In this document: positions 48,051 to 59,344 of the stretch, in pieces
Position numbering within the stretch: position 1 is the first letter of the stretch
Layout of the letters: every line of letters starts with the position of its first letter
From: Batkoa obscura
Lineage: Eukaryota; Entomophthoromycota; Entomophthoromycetes; Entomophthorales; Batkoaceae
Length of the DNA: 64,000 nt
Direction of reading: 5' to 3'
NCBI GenBank assembly: GCA_030770535.1
Contig: JASVEC010000004.1
Location: 1,736,001 to 1,800,000, forward strand
Notes under the pieces: model-generated
The model's database searches: none
What the model saw: only the letters and a program-made list of their open reading frames with translations
What the model was told of the DNA's origin: nothing
Position numbers and translations under genes: made by a program

Positions 48051-49449
48051 TGTTTATTAGTATTGCTATTTATTGTTGAATTGCTAATGTTAATTGGGTA
48101 TTGAAATGAAAGTTTTTTTTGTTGAGATTAAATGAAGTATTTCTTTTGGAGCCACCAAGTTAGATTATGGTGAATATTGATAACCAATTAAAGATGAGTA
48201 TTTTGGAAGGAATTTCTGAAAATCCAAGTTCCTAATTTTTAGCCAAAATTTTATGGTTTTGTAAGGAGTATTAGGTAATACTAGAATTTGCTTTTATTTT
48301 TATTTGTTCTATTATTTACTCTTTAAGTTACTTGTTTACTATGTTCTTTATAAAATTTGATTTGAAACTATTATTAAGCAAAATCTAATAGAGTCAATAA
48401 GTTTTATGAAATTCAATTTAAAACTGGTTTTTACTTTTCATATTATATTGATCCTCAACTTTTATTATTTTATCATAAATTTACTACTGTATTCTCATGA
48501 ATTCTAATAATTTAATTAAAATGATTGTTAATTCAATAGAATTGGACCTATTTATTATATTTATATTCAATATTGTTTTACTAAAAAAGTAATAAAAAGA
48601 AAGACATTGAATTTTAATTCAATGTTATAATAATAATGTTTTTTTTATTTTAATATCCATCTATTAATTTTTTTTCAATTTATGTTACTTAATAAATAAA
48701 CAAAATATACTCATTTAGGGATGTCAGTTTTGTTTAAGAAATTTATTAATATTTCTTCTATTTAATAATATTTAAGAAATAGAGAAAATGAAGAAATCAA
48801 TAAAAACAACAATAATAGTAAGATAACCACCATTTAGTTATTTTAGACAAAAAGTTTAAAAAATAAAAGCAAAACTATTTAAATAATATTGAAATTTTAT
48901 ATCAAAAATTAATTTTTGCTCCAATTTCGCAGTCTTTATAATTAAGATTTGCCCAAAAAAGGAAAGAAACATATGGAAATACCTAATGATAACAAAAACT
49001 ATAATCATAAAACACCCCTCTCAAGGTTTCCCCTAAAACATTGCAGTATTTTATTTTTATGCTACCTTTTGCAATTATGTGGAGGCTTTAAGTAGATAAA
49101 GTATGATAATATATTGAATTTTCTTTGAAATTTAAATTTGCTTGAATTAAAATATAGGACAATCATTATTTTAATTTTCCTGCTAACAAGCATGACATTT
49201 ATTGTGTTTTTGAGGGAGTAAAAAGCAATAGTAAAAGGGGTATACATAATTAACTAATTGTGGTTAATTTTAAATAAGGGGTTTGTAATTAAAATAATTA
49301 TTACAAAATAACAACAGTGGAATGACGTTATCCTTTTAAATATACTAACATTAATATTAATATTCTATGTTTAATCGATAGAATTGTATTAAAAAGTATA
49401 TAAAAATAATTGAATTTCTATTTTGTAAAAAACTTTTGAATTTTAAATA
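48051..49449. other. Divergent intergenic region
   Basis: 1.4 kb between the SLA1 start (minus) and the basic protein gene (plus). A stretch at about 48719-48830 resembles a badly decayed MITE (GGGATG...TTTTGTTTAAGAA...) but has lost the core. No gene supportable. Confidence 0.45.
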
Positions 49450-50094
49450 ATGTCACTAAAAATGAAGTCTGCTAATAATAGTTCAATTATGATGATGGAT
49501 TCAACAACGGATTGTCCTGCTAAAAATACAAGATCTAAATCTAATTTATTAGATCATACAGTACAAGAGATTATTACTAATGTTAATGTCACGCCAAGAG
49601 CTAAAGGGAAAAAAAAATCAAGGAGTACATCAAATACAATAAAAGAAAAGAGATTACAAAACAATAATTCAAAATCAATTAAAAGAAAAACTAGTGTATC
49701 TGAAGATATTTATTTTGAATTTCGTTCCTCAAAATTACATAAGAACATTAATCTCCCTTCAGATCAAAATTTCATTCAAGAAACCAATTTACAACGACCT
49801 AAAATAATGAAAGAAGTTCATCAATGTATAGAATATTTAAATAATAAATTAAAACAAATTTATGGTAGAAATATACAAGGTAAAAATATTATGGTAAGTA
49901 TTTATACTTATGTTGGTAAGAAACAGAATTTAAATGAGTTTAACAATGCTTTTATTGAAAAGAAGAAAAGAAGAGATAGGAAAGCAAAGTAGGAAGATAA
50001 GAAGGATAGGAAGCAAGAGAATATAAAGAAAGAGAATATAAATCAGGGAGATACAAAAGAAGATTATAAAAAGAATACAAAAGAAGAGATATAA
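49450..50094 (+). CDS. Basic, probably nuclear protein of unknown function
   Basis: The preferred model has two exons, 49450-49893 and 49993-50094, giving 181 residues. The unspliced frame instead stops at a TAG (49990-49992) that is also a plausible intron acceptor: a consensus GTAAGT starts at 49894, and the 99-bp intron ends exactly on that TAG. After splicing the frame continues EDKKDRKQENIKKEN to a TAA. The protein is rich in Lys, Asn, Ser and Arg, with KGKKKSRS and IKRKT as likely nuclear localisation signals and a helical segment EVHQCIEYLNNKLKQIYG. No family recognised. Chromatin or kinetochore roles would be guesses. Confidence 0.55.
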
Positions 50095-50470
50095 TTGAAG
50101 AATTCGTATATATATATATTGTTGTTTTGTAATTAATTAGTTTCATATTGTTTGATTTTTAATTGAATCATTTATAAAATAATTGACTATATTAAATGTA
50201 TTTAAGAAATATTTATTCAAAGTAATGTTTGTTATATCTGATTAATAATAATCAAACAAGATTTTAATTAATAATAATAAATGAATTATGAAATTAAAAC
50301 AAGTATCAGATACTATCAATAAATAATACAAATAAATTAAAGAACTTATTAACTAAAAGTTCATTCTCTAATTAAGATTCAACTTAATAAAAACACATCC
50401 CTTAAATCAACTAAGCTTTTTATTCTAGAAAGAACAGTCACTTAGAAAGATAAAGGACCAGATTAAAAGT

Positions 50471-50570
50471 TGGGGATGTATTTTTTTGTTTAAAAATTTT
50501 ACTAGTATTTTTTCCACTCAAATAGCGCTTAAAAAATGGAAAAAGTAATGAAACCAAAAAAACACCCCCA
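50471..50570 (+). mobile_element. MITE copy F
   Basis: 100 bp, TGGGGATGTATTTTTTTG to AACACCCCCA, with core CAAATAGCGCTTAAAA. It is the best-preserved forward copy, but the flanking dinucleotides (GT/GG) no longer show a clean TA duplication. Confidence 0.9.
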
Positions 50571-51012
50571 GGTATTGATTAATTTGTATTTTTTAAACAA
50601 CTTAGAGAAATGAAATGATAATGACAGTGATTAAGTATAAAGCAATAAGGAAAGAGATTCAATATAAAGGAAAGGAGGTCTTAATTTTAGAGAACACTTT
50701 AATAACTAATCAAGTTATTAAAGGGACAGGAATATTGTATTTGAATGAGTTGGATCTATGAATAAACGGAAAACATGTGAATTGGGAGGATCTAATCTAG
50801 AGTTAATTTAAAAAAGACAAAGAAGGAGCTTTATTTAATTATAGAAATCTATTTTTAATAATAATAAAAATAAAGATATTTAATATATTAATACAAGGAA
50901 TCTTTTCATTCATTTATACTTTTATATCAACTTAGTTTAAAAAACTATCTCATTATTATTATTAAATTAGAATGTTCACTTTTTAAATGTTTTGTTTAGA
51001 AATAAATTCAAT

Positions 51013-51034
51013 ACAGTTGCTACAACTCTATTGC
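51013..51034 (+). repeat. Solo terminal repeat related to the 57.1-kb element
   Basis: ACAGTTGCTACAACTCTATT matches the left terminal repeat at 57096-57117 at about 18 of 22 positions. I find no matching partner nearby, so it looks like a truncated relative. Confidence 0.5.
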
Positions 51035-51293
51035 GACTTAGTTTGCAATACTTTTAGAGATATTGAATTGCTTTTTCTTAAAGTAAATTTAAATTTATCC
51101 TAATTTTAAATAAACAGTTAATTATATCTCAATAAAGTTGTAATATTTGTATTTGATAATTTCTTAATATTAATAAAAAATGTTGATATTTAATAAAACA
51201 TAAAATTTAAAATATATTTATTATAAACTTTATTATCTACAGTATAAATTCAATTTTTTAATACTTAAACTAATATAATTAATAAAAATTTAT

Positions 51294-52028
51294 TTAATTT
51301 CGACGAATCAAAAACATGAAGAAAAGATAAAACATTAACAAAGTAGGTAATAAATTCCATGGTTGATTCATAGTAGCATTTGAAGTAGGAGCAGAAGAAC
51401 CAGTAGATTTTGAAGAAGTACTACCAGAAGTATTTGAAGAAGACCCACTAGTTGATGAAATTGAATTAGTATTAGAACTAATACTAGAACTTCCATTTTC
51501 TCCACCCATAATCCAAACATCTGGTTTATTATCATTATTAATAGATTTACAATAACAATCTACTAGTTTTTTTTTATCTGTATCTTTACATTCCAAAAAA
51601 TTAGGTAATATAAATTCCATTTTATCTGCTTTTTCCAAAATAAAGCATTTCTCTTTAAGATCTAATTTAGCCATTTGACAATAAGAAACTAATTCATAGG
51701 TAATTAAAAAAGTAGCATCTTTAGTTACTTTACTTGTAAAGCCAGCTGATTTTAAACATGCTTTCTTATCCTTAGATTCAAAACTGGCTTCCATAATTTG
51801 CATACGTGCTGTATAAGCTACTTTATCACTATAACTTTGACCTGGTTTTCCATCTTTAAATTCTATCTTTGGGGCAGCCCCAATAATAGCTACAATTGCT
51901 CCTGTATCTTGACCATATTGAATAGAAGCTAAGGCATCAATATCATCTACTTTATTCGCTTTTAATTTATTAATTCCTGCTTGAATAGAATCAATTACTT
52001 GTTCAGGTTTAAATTCTTTTTCTACCAT
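51294..52028 (-). CDS. Tail-anchored membrane protein of unknown function
   Basis: A 244-residue single-exon protein with no signal peptide. Residues 1-165 look globular: an amphipathic start (EKEFKPEQVIDSIQAGINKL), IVAIIGAAPKIEF, and about seven cysteines, several in a C-terminal cluster (CFILEK, ECKDTDKKK, DCYCKS). A Ser/Thr/Gly-rich linker of about 45 residues follows. A single hydrophobic helix, LLPTLLMFYLFFMFLI, is capped by RRN. That topology fits a tail-anchored protein facing the cytosol with a flexible stalk. A GPI anchor is unlikely because no signal peptide is present. No family recognised. It is divergent from HIS2, about 1 kb away. Confidence 0.6.
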   Translation of the reverse strand: MVEKEFKPEQVIDSIQAGINKLKANKVDDIDALASIQYGQDTGAIVAIIGAAPKIEFKDGKPGQSYSDKVAYTARMQIMEASFESKDKKACLKSAGFTSKVTKDATFLITYELVSYCQMAKLDLKEKCFILEKADKMEFILPNFLECKDTDKKKLVDCYCKSINNDNKPDVWIMGGENGSSSISSNTNSISSTSGSSSNTSGSTSSKSTGSSAPTSNATMNQPWNLLPTLLMFYLFFMFLIRRN

Positions 52029-53028
52029 TATTATATATTTTTAATGAATTTCTTTTTAATAATTTATTTAATGAAATGAAATGAATTTAATGAGGTATTT
52101 ATACTTTTAATAATTTTCAGTAAAATTATCCAAACTTTCTTCTTTTAAAAACCAATGATTTAGTTAAAGAAGATAATTGTAACTTAGTAGCATCACATGA
52201 GTTCCAATGATAACTTTCTATTTTCATATCTTTTTTATAAATAAACGATATACAACTACATAGTTAAAATAACTATTTTTTATGACCTATATTTCTATTT
52301 ATTATAATATCATTAAGTGATGTTATATATATAAATAGTTTATGATGATATTCAATAGAAAACTTAGGAAATCTTAAGATTCACTAAATAATCAGCAGAT
52401 TAAATATTAATTCAATAATGTATAGTAACTAATGTAATTTTATTTTATTTTTAATTTGATATAATCATTCATAATCTTGGCAAAGTTATTTTTATATACT
52501 ATGATATTTAATATATATTTCCATCTATTTAATACAATTATTTATATCTTTATATTTTATAGTCTGATTATTTTATAAATAATACAAATTTAGTTAAATA
52601 ATAACTATTTATTCTAAGACTAATCCAATTTAAACGTAATTAAACATTTTTAATTTTGTACTTATTAAATAGAAAAACAGCTAGAATCACTATGATTTAA
52701 TCCAACAAATAAAAAATGCCCAATCGATGTTTAACATATTTTTATAATATATTTGTTTTTTACAAATGAACATTCAACAATTCAATAATTTAATTATTCT
52801 TTAACCTATAAATTTAATTGTACTTTCCTCATCATAATCAATTAAGATTTTCTAAAAAAATACTTCAATGAAGTCATACTCTAACTATATTAAATATAGA
52901 TAATTGAACTTTCGAATAATCTCATTTATTAAACTACCTTAGAAAATACTTGATTACGTAATTAGTTTTTTATTTTCAATTATTTAATAATATAATTTTA
53001 ATCTTCTATTAACCCATTATACAATTAA
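52029..53028. other. Divergent intergenic region
   Basis: 1 kb between the tail-anchored protein gene (minus) and HIS2 (plus), so both promoters lie here. Extremely AT-rich. No motif I can support. Confidence 0.5.
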
Positions 53029-53967
53029 ATGCCCTTTTCATTACATAGTCATTCGGGTGAATTTTGTCATCATGGAGAAGGTACTTTAGAATCTATGATA
53101 TTAAAAGCTATAGAAAAACAATATTTAATTTATGGAATATCTGAACATGTACCTAGGTTTAATAAGTGTCATTTTTATCCAGAAGAACAAGATTTATCAG
53201 AAAACGATTTATTGCAATTGTTTCAAGATTATATTAAAGAAGCTAATCGATTAAAGCTCAAATACCAACATCAAATTGAAATATTAATTGGTGCAGAAAC
53301 AGAGAATTTAGGTATGGAATACTTAATACAATTAAAGGAATTGTTAAAGGAAAATCAAGTAGATTATTTAGTTGGTTCCATTCATCATGTTAATAATATA
53401 CCCATCGATTTTAATCAAGAGTTGTATAATGAAGCATTAAAAACTCATAATAATAATTATGAAGCTTTATTTTTAACTTATTTTCAACAACAATATGAAA
53501 TGATATGTCAATTAAAACCAAGAGTTATTGGTCATTTTGATTTAATTCGATTATTTTGTCCAAAAGATAAAGGTTATCATACTAAATTTCCAAATACTGT
53601 TTATAAAGTAATTAAAAGAAATATACAATTAGTAGTAGATTATAATGGTTTATTTGAAATTAATACGGCTGGTTTTAAAAAAGGATTAAATTCGGCTTAT
53701 CCATTTGAAGATATTATTAATTTAATTTTAGAATTAAAAGGTAAATTTACTTTGAGTGATGATGCTCATAGACCAAATGAAGTTGGTCAATATTATAATA
53801 AGGAATTAAAAGAGTATTTGACAAAAATGAAAATTAAAGAATTATATTGTTTTACTAAAAGAAGTAAAGAACCAATATTTAATGAAGATAATAAACATGA
53901 TTGTGAGAAACATTCAACTAATCAATTAGAACTTATAAAGTTTGATAATTGGGAAGATATATATTAA
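53029..53967 (+). CDS. HIS2: Histidinol-phosphatase, PHP family
   Basis: A 312-residue single-exon protein (yeast His2 335). The PHP metal-binding motifs are visible: SLHSHSGEFCHHG at the N-terminus (HxHxH-like), GISEHVPR, the Glu in IGAETEN, GSIHHVNN, GHFDLIRLF, and the final SDDAH. The enzyme dephosphorylates L-histidinol phosphate, the penultimate step of histidine synthesis. Fungi use this PHP type, unlike the HAD-type HisB of enteric bacteria. The C-terminus carries a short hydrophilic extension after LYCFTKRSKEP. The preceding region has no signal or targeting peptide, consistent with a cytosolic enzyme. Confidence 0.93.
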   Translation: MPFSLHSHSGEFCHHGEGTLESMILKAIEKQYLIYGISEHVPRFNKCHFYPEEQDLSENDLLQLFQDYIKEANRLKLKYQHQIEILIGAETENLGMEYLIQLKELLKENQVDYLVGSIHHVNNIPIDFNQELYNEALKTHNNNYEALFLTYFQQQYEMICQLKPRVIGHFDLIRLFCPKDKGYHTKFPNTVYKVIKRNIQLVVDYNGLFEINTAGFKKGLNSAYPFEDIINLILELKGKFTLSDDAHRPNEVGQYYNKELKEYLTKMKIKELYCFTKRSKEPIFNEDNKHDCEKHSTNQLELIKFDNWEDIY

Positions 53968-54184
53968 TTAATAAAAATTAAATAAAGTTATTATTATTAT
54001 TATTATAAATTTAATTATGGATTTTAAAAAAATAGTAAAATAAGATAAAAATACATAATATAAATACATAATTTCTATATTTTTAAAAATCTAAAATGAA
54101 AATGAAAATTATATAAAGATTCATTTCATTATTCTCTTAATTTTATCTCGCTTCATTCTATTAAATCTCATTGAATAACCCACT

Positions 54185-56504
54185 CTATACCACCAGATCC
54201 AAATCCTCATCACTAATGTCAAAAACTTCTTCTTCTTCTTCTTCATTCTTCTTTTTCTTTTGATTTTTACTCTTTGAATTATCAATATGATTAACTGGAA
54301 CTTGTTGATTTTCTAAATAAATTGGGGCTACTTTGCGTTTCTTTTGTTGTTCATTTTGTTTCTTTTGTAATACAATGGTAGCTTGAATAAAATCTAATTT
54401 CGAATTCATTTTAGATAATTCTTTAATATCTTGACAACGAGCTTCACTAGCTTGAATAAATTGAGCTAATTTATCAGCAGTCCAAGGGATCTAAAATTTT
54501 TAAAAAAAAGTTAATTCATAATTTAATTCAAATAAAATGATTTTGAATTTTAAATAAACAAACTTACCGTTACTAAATAAGAGGAATATTGAATTAGAAT
54601 CTCCCTAACCCATTCTAAATGTTTAATATGCGTTCCTTTTCTTTTACAAATAAGATCAATGAGATATTGAAATAATTGAGGTATATGAAGATCTCCCATA
54701 TTACTAACCGTTGGGGCAATGGAACGTACTACTGTACTAGTAATGGTAGCTTCTAATAAACTGATATCATTGGTATGTAATGCTTGTTGCATTACTTTAG
54801 CTACCGATTCTTCTAAATTAGGGGTATTCTTAACGTTTTGAACTTCTTTTTCATTCATTAAGTTAGTAGTGAAAGTATTAGTGATATTGTCTGAGTTATT
54901 GAGTTTTAATTCGGTTTCTAATGCTGATAACTTTTCCCCCATAGTCAATGCAACAGACGCATTGACTCCCTTGGAATTAAATCCTGATTTAATAGTGACT
55001 TGATTGGATATCTTAGATAAGGCATCCTGATATAAAATATTAATAAATATAAACTATGATTAATGATAATAGAATATCGTATTATATTAAACTTACCAAA
55101 GTTTTATTTTCTTTAAGTAAAGCACTTGGATCCACACATTCATAGCTAGTGAACTTCTCTTTATAAATTTTTGGAAATTTCTAAATTTGATTAAAAATAA
55201 AATTATATTAAAATAATAAATTAATAATATCTTACCAAAGTTTCAAAACTTAAATTCCAAGTATCTCCTCTAGCAACAGTAAAAGATTTACCATTTTCAG
55301 CACAAACTACTTGTAATACTGGAATTTGAACTTTGGATGGAGTTGTGAATTGAATAGTTGTATTCGGATATCTTTTATCCATTTGTTTCCATCCTTTAGA
55401 TTTATCTTCATGGGCATAAAATGTTTTCCATATACCAATATTGCCTTTTTCAGTTACTGATACAACAGTCGAAGAACTGGATAACACTACTTGATAAATT
55501 TCATCATCGAGGGTGAGACCTAAAGAATAGAGAGTTAATTAAAAAATGATGAAAAAGAGTTAGTTTACCAGTTGGTAAAGTAATAAAGGAATCTTTTTGA
55601 GCAAATTTGGTCATTTTATGAACACTTATAAATCGATCTTGATGAGCACAAGTAATAAAAGACTTTTGTTTGGAGTTGGCTGAAATGGATTGAATTTTAT
55701 TAATATGACCAGGGAGGGACTAAGTAATAATAAAATTAATATAAAAAAGTTATTTCAAATAAAAATAAAAGATTACTTTAACCAATTTACAAGTATCAAT
55801 ATTCCAAACATTAACTGAGTTACCACCTGAAATTAAAAATTCATGTTCTTCAAAAGCAGCTAATTTATTAATACTTTCGGAATGAGCTTTCCAAGTACTA
55901 AAAATTTAGTTCAGTATAAATTTAATCAACTTAAAATTAGTATTAAATTACTTTAAAAGTTGTCCTGTTCCTAAATTCCATTTAGCAATTTTACCATCTG
56001 TTGAACTTGAAAATCCAAATTTTTTAAAAACTACAAAATCGGTAATAGGGCCATTATGTGCTTCTGCAAGCTTTAATATAACTTCGTTATCGGGTAAGGA
56101 GTAGATTAAGATACTTCCATTATCACAACATAATACTAATAATTGTTCTTTTTTCTATAGATATATAAAAATTATTAACCATTTTTTAAATCTCTTTTTA
56201 GAATTATTAATAATAACAATCATCAAAAACTTACATGACCAAAACCATCAATAGTACACCATTTTAAGTTTCTAATACTTGATTTTGTAGGGGAAATGAT
56301 ATCAAATTCTAACTTATTTTTAATCACATCAAATACTTTAATTTTTTGACCAGTAACCGTGGTCACTAAAGAAGCACAATAATTGATTAAATTATCAAAT
56401 ATAATGATTGGTGCTTCATTCACTCTCTTTAAAGATTCATTATGTATCGCTTGTTTTTTACGTTTTTGAAATAGTTCTTTTTCAATTATACTTTTTTTTC
56501 CCAT
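54185..56504 (-). CDS. UTP5: Small-subunit processome WD40 protein Utp5/WDR43
   Basis: Eight exons (minus): 56504-56235, 56154-55952, 55897-55777, 55719-55569, 55519-55236, 55180-55097, 55026-54568, 54490-54185; 625 residues. The N-terminal WD40 part includes NYCASLVTTVTGQKIKVFDV, SSTDGKIAKWNLGTG and NSVNVWNIDT. The C-terminal helical Utp12 domain reads LHIPQLFQYLIDLICKRKGT and HLEWVREILIQYSSYLV. The tail is Lys-rich then acidic (NQKKKKNEEEEEEVFDISDE). Utp5 belongs to the t-UTP/UTP-A complex that starts 90S assembly and supports rDNA transcription. WDR75/Utp17 was considered, but length and a single propeller followed by a Utp12 domain favour Utp5. Confidence 0.82.
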
Positions 56505-56631
56505 CCTTAAAAACTGATATTAAGATGCAAGTATTGATATTGAACAATTTCAAATTCAAATCTCTACAAATGAAGCAAGAAAGTGAACCAATTAAAGCCC
56601 AAATTTGGGAATAAAATTTAATTGTAAGAAA

Positions 56632-56728
56632 TGGGGATGTATTTTTTTGTCGAAAAATCTTACTTATAATTTTTCACTCAAATAGCGTTCAAAAATGGAA
56701 AAATTAATGAAACTAAAAAACACCTCGA
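56632..56728 (+). mobile_element. MITE copy G
   Basis: TGGGGATGTATTTTTTTG to CACCTCGA. The core is slightly decayed (CAAATAGCGTTCAAAA). Located 128 bp upstream of the UTP5 start. Confidence 0.85.
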
Positions 56729-57095
56729 AATGGAATTTCATTATAAAATGAGATGGTTGTATATTAAATGTTTATTATTATTACAACTTTATTAGAATAG
56801 TTATAAGTTAAAATTATATTCTTAAATAGATGATATATAATTAATGATAAATTACAAATAAAAGTGAGATTTATATTTTAAAAAATTAAAATATAAAGTA
56901 TGTTAAATATAGAAATGATAGCAAATAAATAATATAAGAAAAAAATATGCTTTTTATATAAGGGGTATTCTTGCCTAAATATTACAAGACTCACTTTAAA
57001 AAAGTAAGGTTATCAGTAACTTAGTAATCTAAATTTTTAAAATTTCCAAAAAAAAATCAATAGTTCAAAAAATTAAAATTTAAAAACAACTATTT

Positions 57096-57262
57096 ACAAC
57101 TGCTGCAACTCTATTGTGATCCAAATAAGTGTACATTTAAAAAATCAAATTTTACTAAAATCAGAGTAAAATTTGAGATTAGGCTTTAAAAAGACCATAT
57201 GAACAAATAACTGGCTCTAAAAACTACTAAAAACCAAGTTACAATAGAGTGACAGCAGCTGT
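57096..57262. mobile_element. Inverted-repeat element with ACAACTGCTG ends
   Basis: A 22-bp left end (57096-57117, ACAACTGCTGCAACTCTATT...) is matched in inverse orientation by 57241-57262 at 19 of 22 positions. Inside is a second small hairpin (CAAATTTTACT / AGTAAAATTTG). Size 167 bp, no coding capacity: a different MITE-like family from the TGGGG one. Target duplication not resolved. Confidence 0.6.
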
Positions 57263-57333
57263 ATTATAAAATTGATTGATTTTAATTAGTATAGCGCAAT
57301 AATCACTGTGTAAACATAAAATAAGTTTATTAT

Positions 57334-57413
57334 ACAGTGGTAATTGGAAATTTTTAGTTTTTATACTAAAAAAAACCAGTATAGAAAAGCTAAAATTTTC
57401 CAATTACTACTGT
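57334..57413. repeat. Inverted repeat (hairpin)
   Basis: Left arm 57334-57367 and right arm 57378-57413 are near-perfect inverse copies (ACAGTGGTAATTGGAAA against TTTTCCAATTACTACTGT), separated by a 10-base A-rich loop. Could be a foldback element or an RNA hairpin. Confidence 0.8.
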
Positions 57414-58441
57414 AAAAGTTGGAGTTTTATTATCAAAATTGTTTAAATAATAGAAATCATCTAGCTTTGTAGAGAATAAGCATAAATTAGATAATAATAC
57501 AAAACATTCGAGAGATAATGAATTAATTTTATCAGTTGATGCTAAAAAAAATTCTCTGTCCAAAATCAGCCATAAAGAGGTGTAAACTGAACTGTATAAA
57601 TGAGACACCTTTTTGCACAAATCTTTTACTGCAAAAAAAGATGGATTACAAATCAAACCAAAAAATTCTCAATCAAGCAGAAGGTGAGATTTTAAATAAT
57701 GAACAAGAAATTGATAATTGATAAAATTAATTGATTACTAAGTTACTAAATAAATTGTCTTTACTTTTGTGACTATTTTATAAAGAAAACTATATAAAGA
57801 TGGTTGTAAGTTGGTTTCAGAACAGCGATTAAATTTCAATATCAAGTTTTAACTTTATTGATAATACAAAAATCCGGATTTTTACATATGAAAAATTAAG
57901 GGTAGTATTTTAGTAATATTATAAAAATACTCTATTATATTTGTTTAAAGACGACGTCAATCAACTAAGTTAGATGACATTATACCATTGACTCTGTGAG
58001 TTACTTTTTAGTTGTTTTATTTATATGACAAACACTTTGTAGCATAGTATAAGGTATTAAACCTAATACTTGCACTAAACATTTGTTATTTTTAAATAAT
58101 AAAAGAAATTTAAAGATATACCTTTACCAATCATACCATAACCATTTGTACTACAAATCCTACTTTAAATAATCGTGATAAGGGCTGCTTAGCGTACTGG
58201 TTGTTCATCTGATATTAAGGAATAATGACATAAAATAAAAAGTTAGAAAAGATATACTGTCATTGTAAATTGAAGATATTGAAAAGGAATAAAATGAAGA
58301 TTGAAAAATGGTCCAAAACATTTATTTAATCTAAAAAAAGAGGTAGTTGGATTTGTAGATAAAACTAAATGCTTATAGAAGATTTATTCATGTTTTGAAA
58401 TTTAAATAACCCAACTAATAAACTTAGTAGATTCACTAAAT

Positions 58442-59344
58442 TTACTCTTCTGCCTTGGCATCTTGGCTTGCTTCTAACAAATTTGTTAATAATTTAAAAT
58501 AGTATTTATTTTGATTTTTACCTGTGTTATTTTCTTGCATATCAGTGGTCCATAAGGTTAAGTTATCACGTAAAAGTTGCATTATCAATGTACTATCCTT
58601 GTAACTATCTTCATTAAGGCTATCTAATTCAGCAATGGCATCATCAAAAGCTTGTTTAGCGAGATGGCAAGCACTATCTGGTGAGTTTATGATTTCATAA
58701 TAGAAAACGGAGAAGTTAAGTGCGAGACCAAGACGAATTGGGTGAGTTGGAATAAGATCTTTATTGGCGATTTCAGTGGCCTTCTTATAAGCTTCAAGAG
58801 AAGCATCAGCAGAAGCATCGCGTTCTTTTTCGGTTAAGAATTCAGCGAGGTAACGGTGGTAATCTCCTTTCCTATAAAAATTGGTAAGCATTTAAAAAAA
58901 TGATTCAAAATTAATTACATTTTGTAATAGAAGACGAGACATTCTCCGGTCTTGGCATAAGGGATAAGGAGATCATCAAGTACTTTAAGGATATCATTAC
59001 AGATATCTGAAAGTTCATTTTCAATCTTTTTACGATATTCCACAATTCTAGTAACGTTTTCAGCGTTTCCTTTTGAGTCTTCTCTGCTTTCAATTGATGA
59101 GACAATTCTCCAAGAAGCACGACGAGTACCAATAACGTTCTTATAAGCAACAGAAAGTAAGTTACGTTCTTCAACAGTAAGTTCTTGCTTTTCACCAGCT
59201 ACGGCTTTCATGGACTCCACCATTTCTGGTATTCATTGAGTTAAATAATCAAATCAAATCAAATAAAAATAATTTACCGTCATAACGTTCAGCTTGTTCA
59301 GCTAATTTGGCGAGGTAAACGTTTTCGGATCTCTTTGACTCCAT
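58442..59344 (-). CDS. 14-3-3 protein
   Basis: Four exons (minus): 59344-59278, 59225-58919, 58871-58522, 58473-58442; 251 residues. Helix signatures are intact: [69 protein letters not shown] and [15 protein letters not shown]. Phosphopeptide-binding residues (Lys and Arg of the basic pocket, RYLAEF) are conserved. The last intron (58474-58521) is 48 bp without a stop, so a longer unspliced frame exists; splicing restores the normal acidic tail ([13 protein letters not shown]). 14-3-3 proteins bind phosphorylated Ser/Thr clients across signalling. Codon use is GC-enriched, as in other highly expressed genes. Equivalent to yeast BMH1/BMH2. Confidence 0.97.

Larger units (their letters stand above)
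50095..51293. other. Intergenic region with a MITE and a solo inverted-repeat end
   Basis: 1.2 kb. Holds MITE copy F, a 49-codon open stretch at 50615-50761 (plus; MIMTVIKYKAIRKEIQ...) that continues after a TGA and may be a gene remnant, and a 22-bp sequence at 51013-51034 related to the terminal repeat of the element at 57.1 kb. Confidence 0.45.
56505..58441. other. Gene-free region rich in inverted-repeat elements
   Basis: 1.9 kb. Carries MITE copy G (56632-56728), an inverted-repeat element (57096-57262) and a hairpin (57334-57413). The two overlapping open frames around 57390-57720 are antisense to each other and probably chance. Confidence 0.55.

Noticed and set aside
50615-50761. A 49-codon frame downstream of MITE copy F
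   Set aside because: Could be a remnant because it reads on after its TGA, but there is no homolog I recognise and no splice support.
57390-57721. Two frames on opposite strands that overlap
   Set aside because: They are antisense to each other, one includes the arm of a hairpin, and neither shows a motif.
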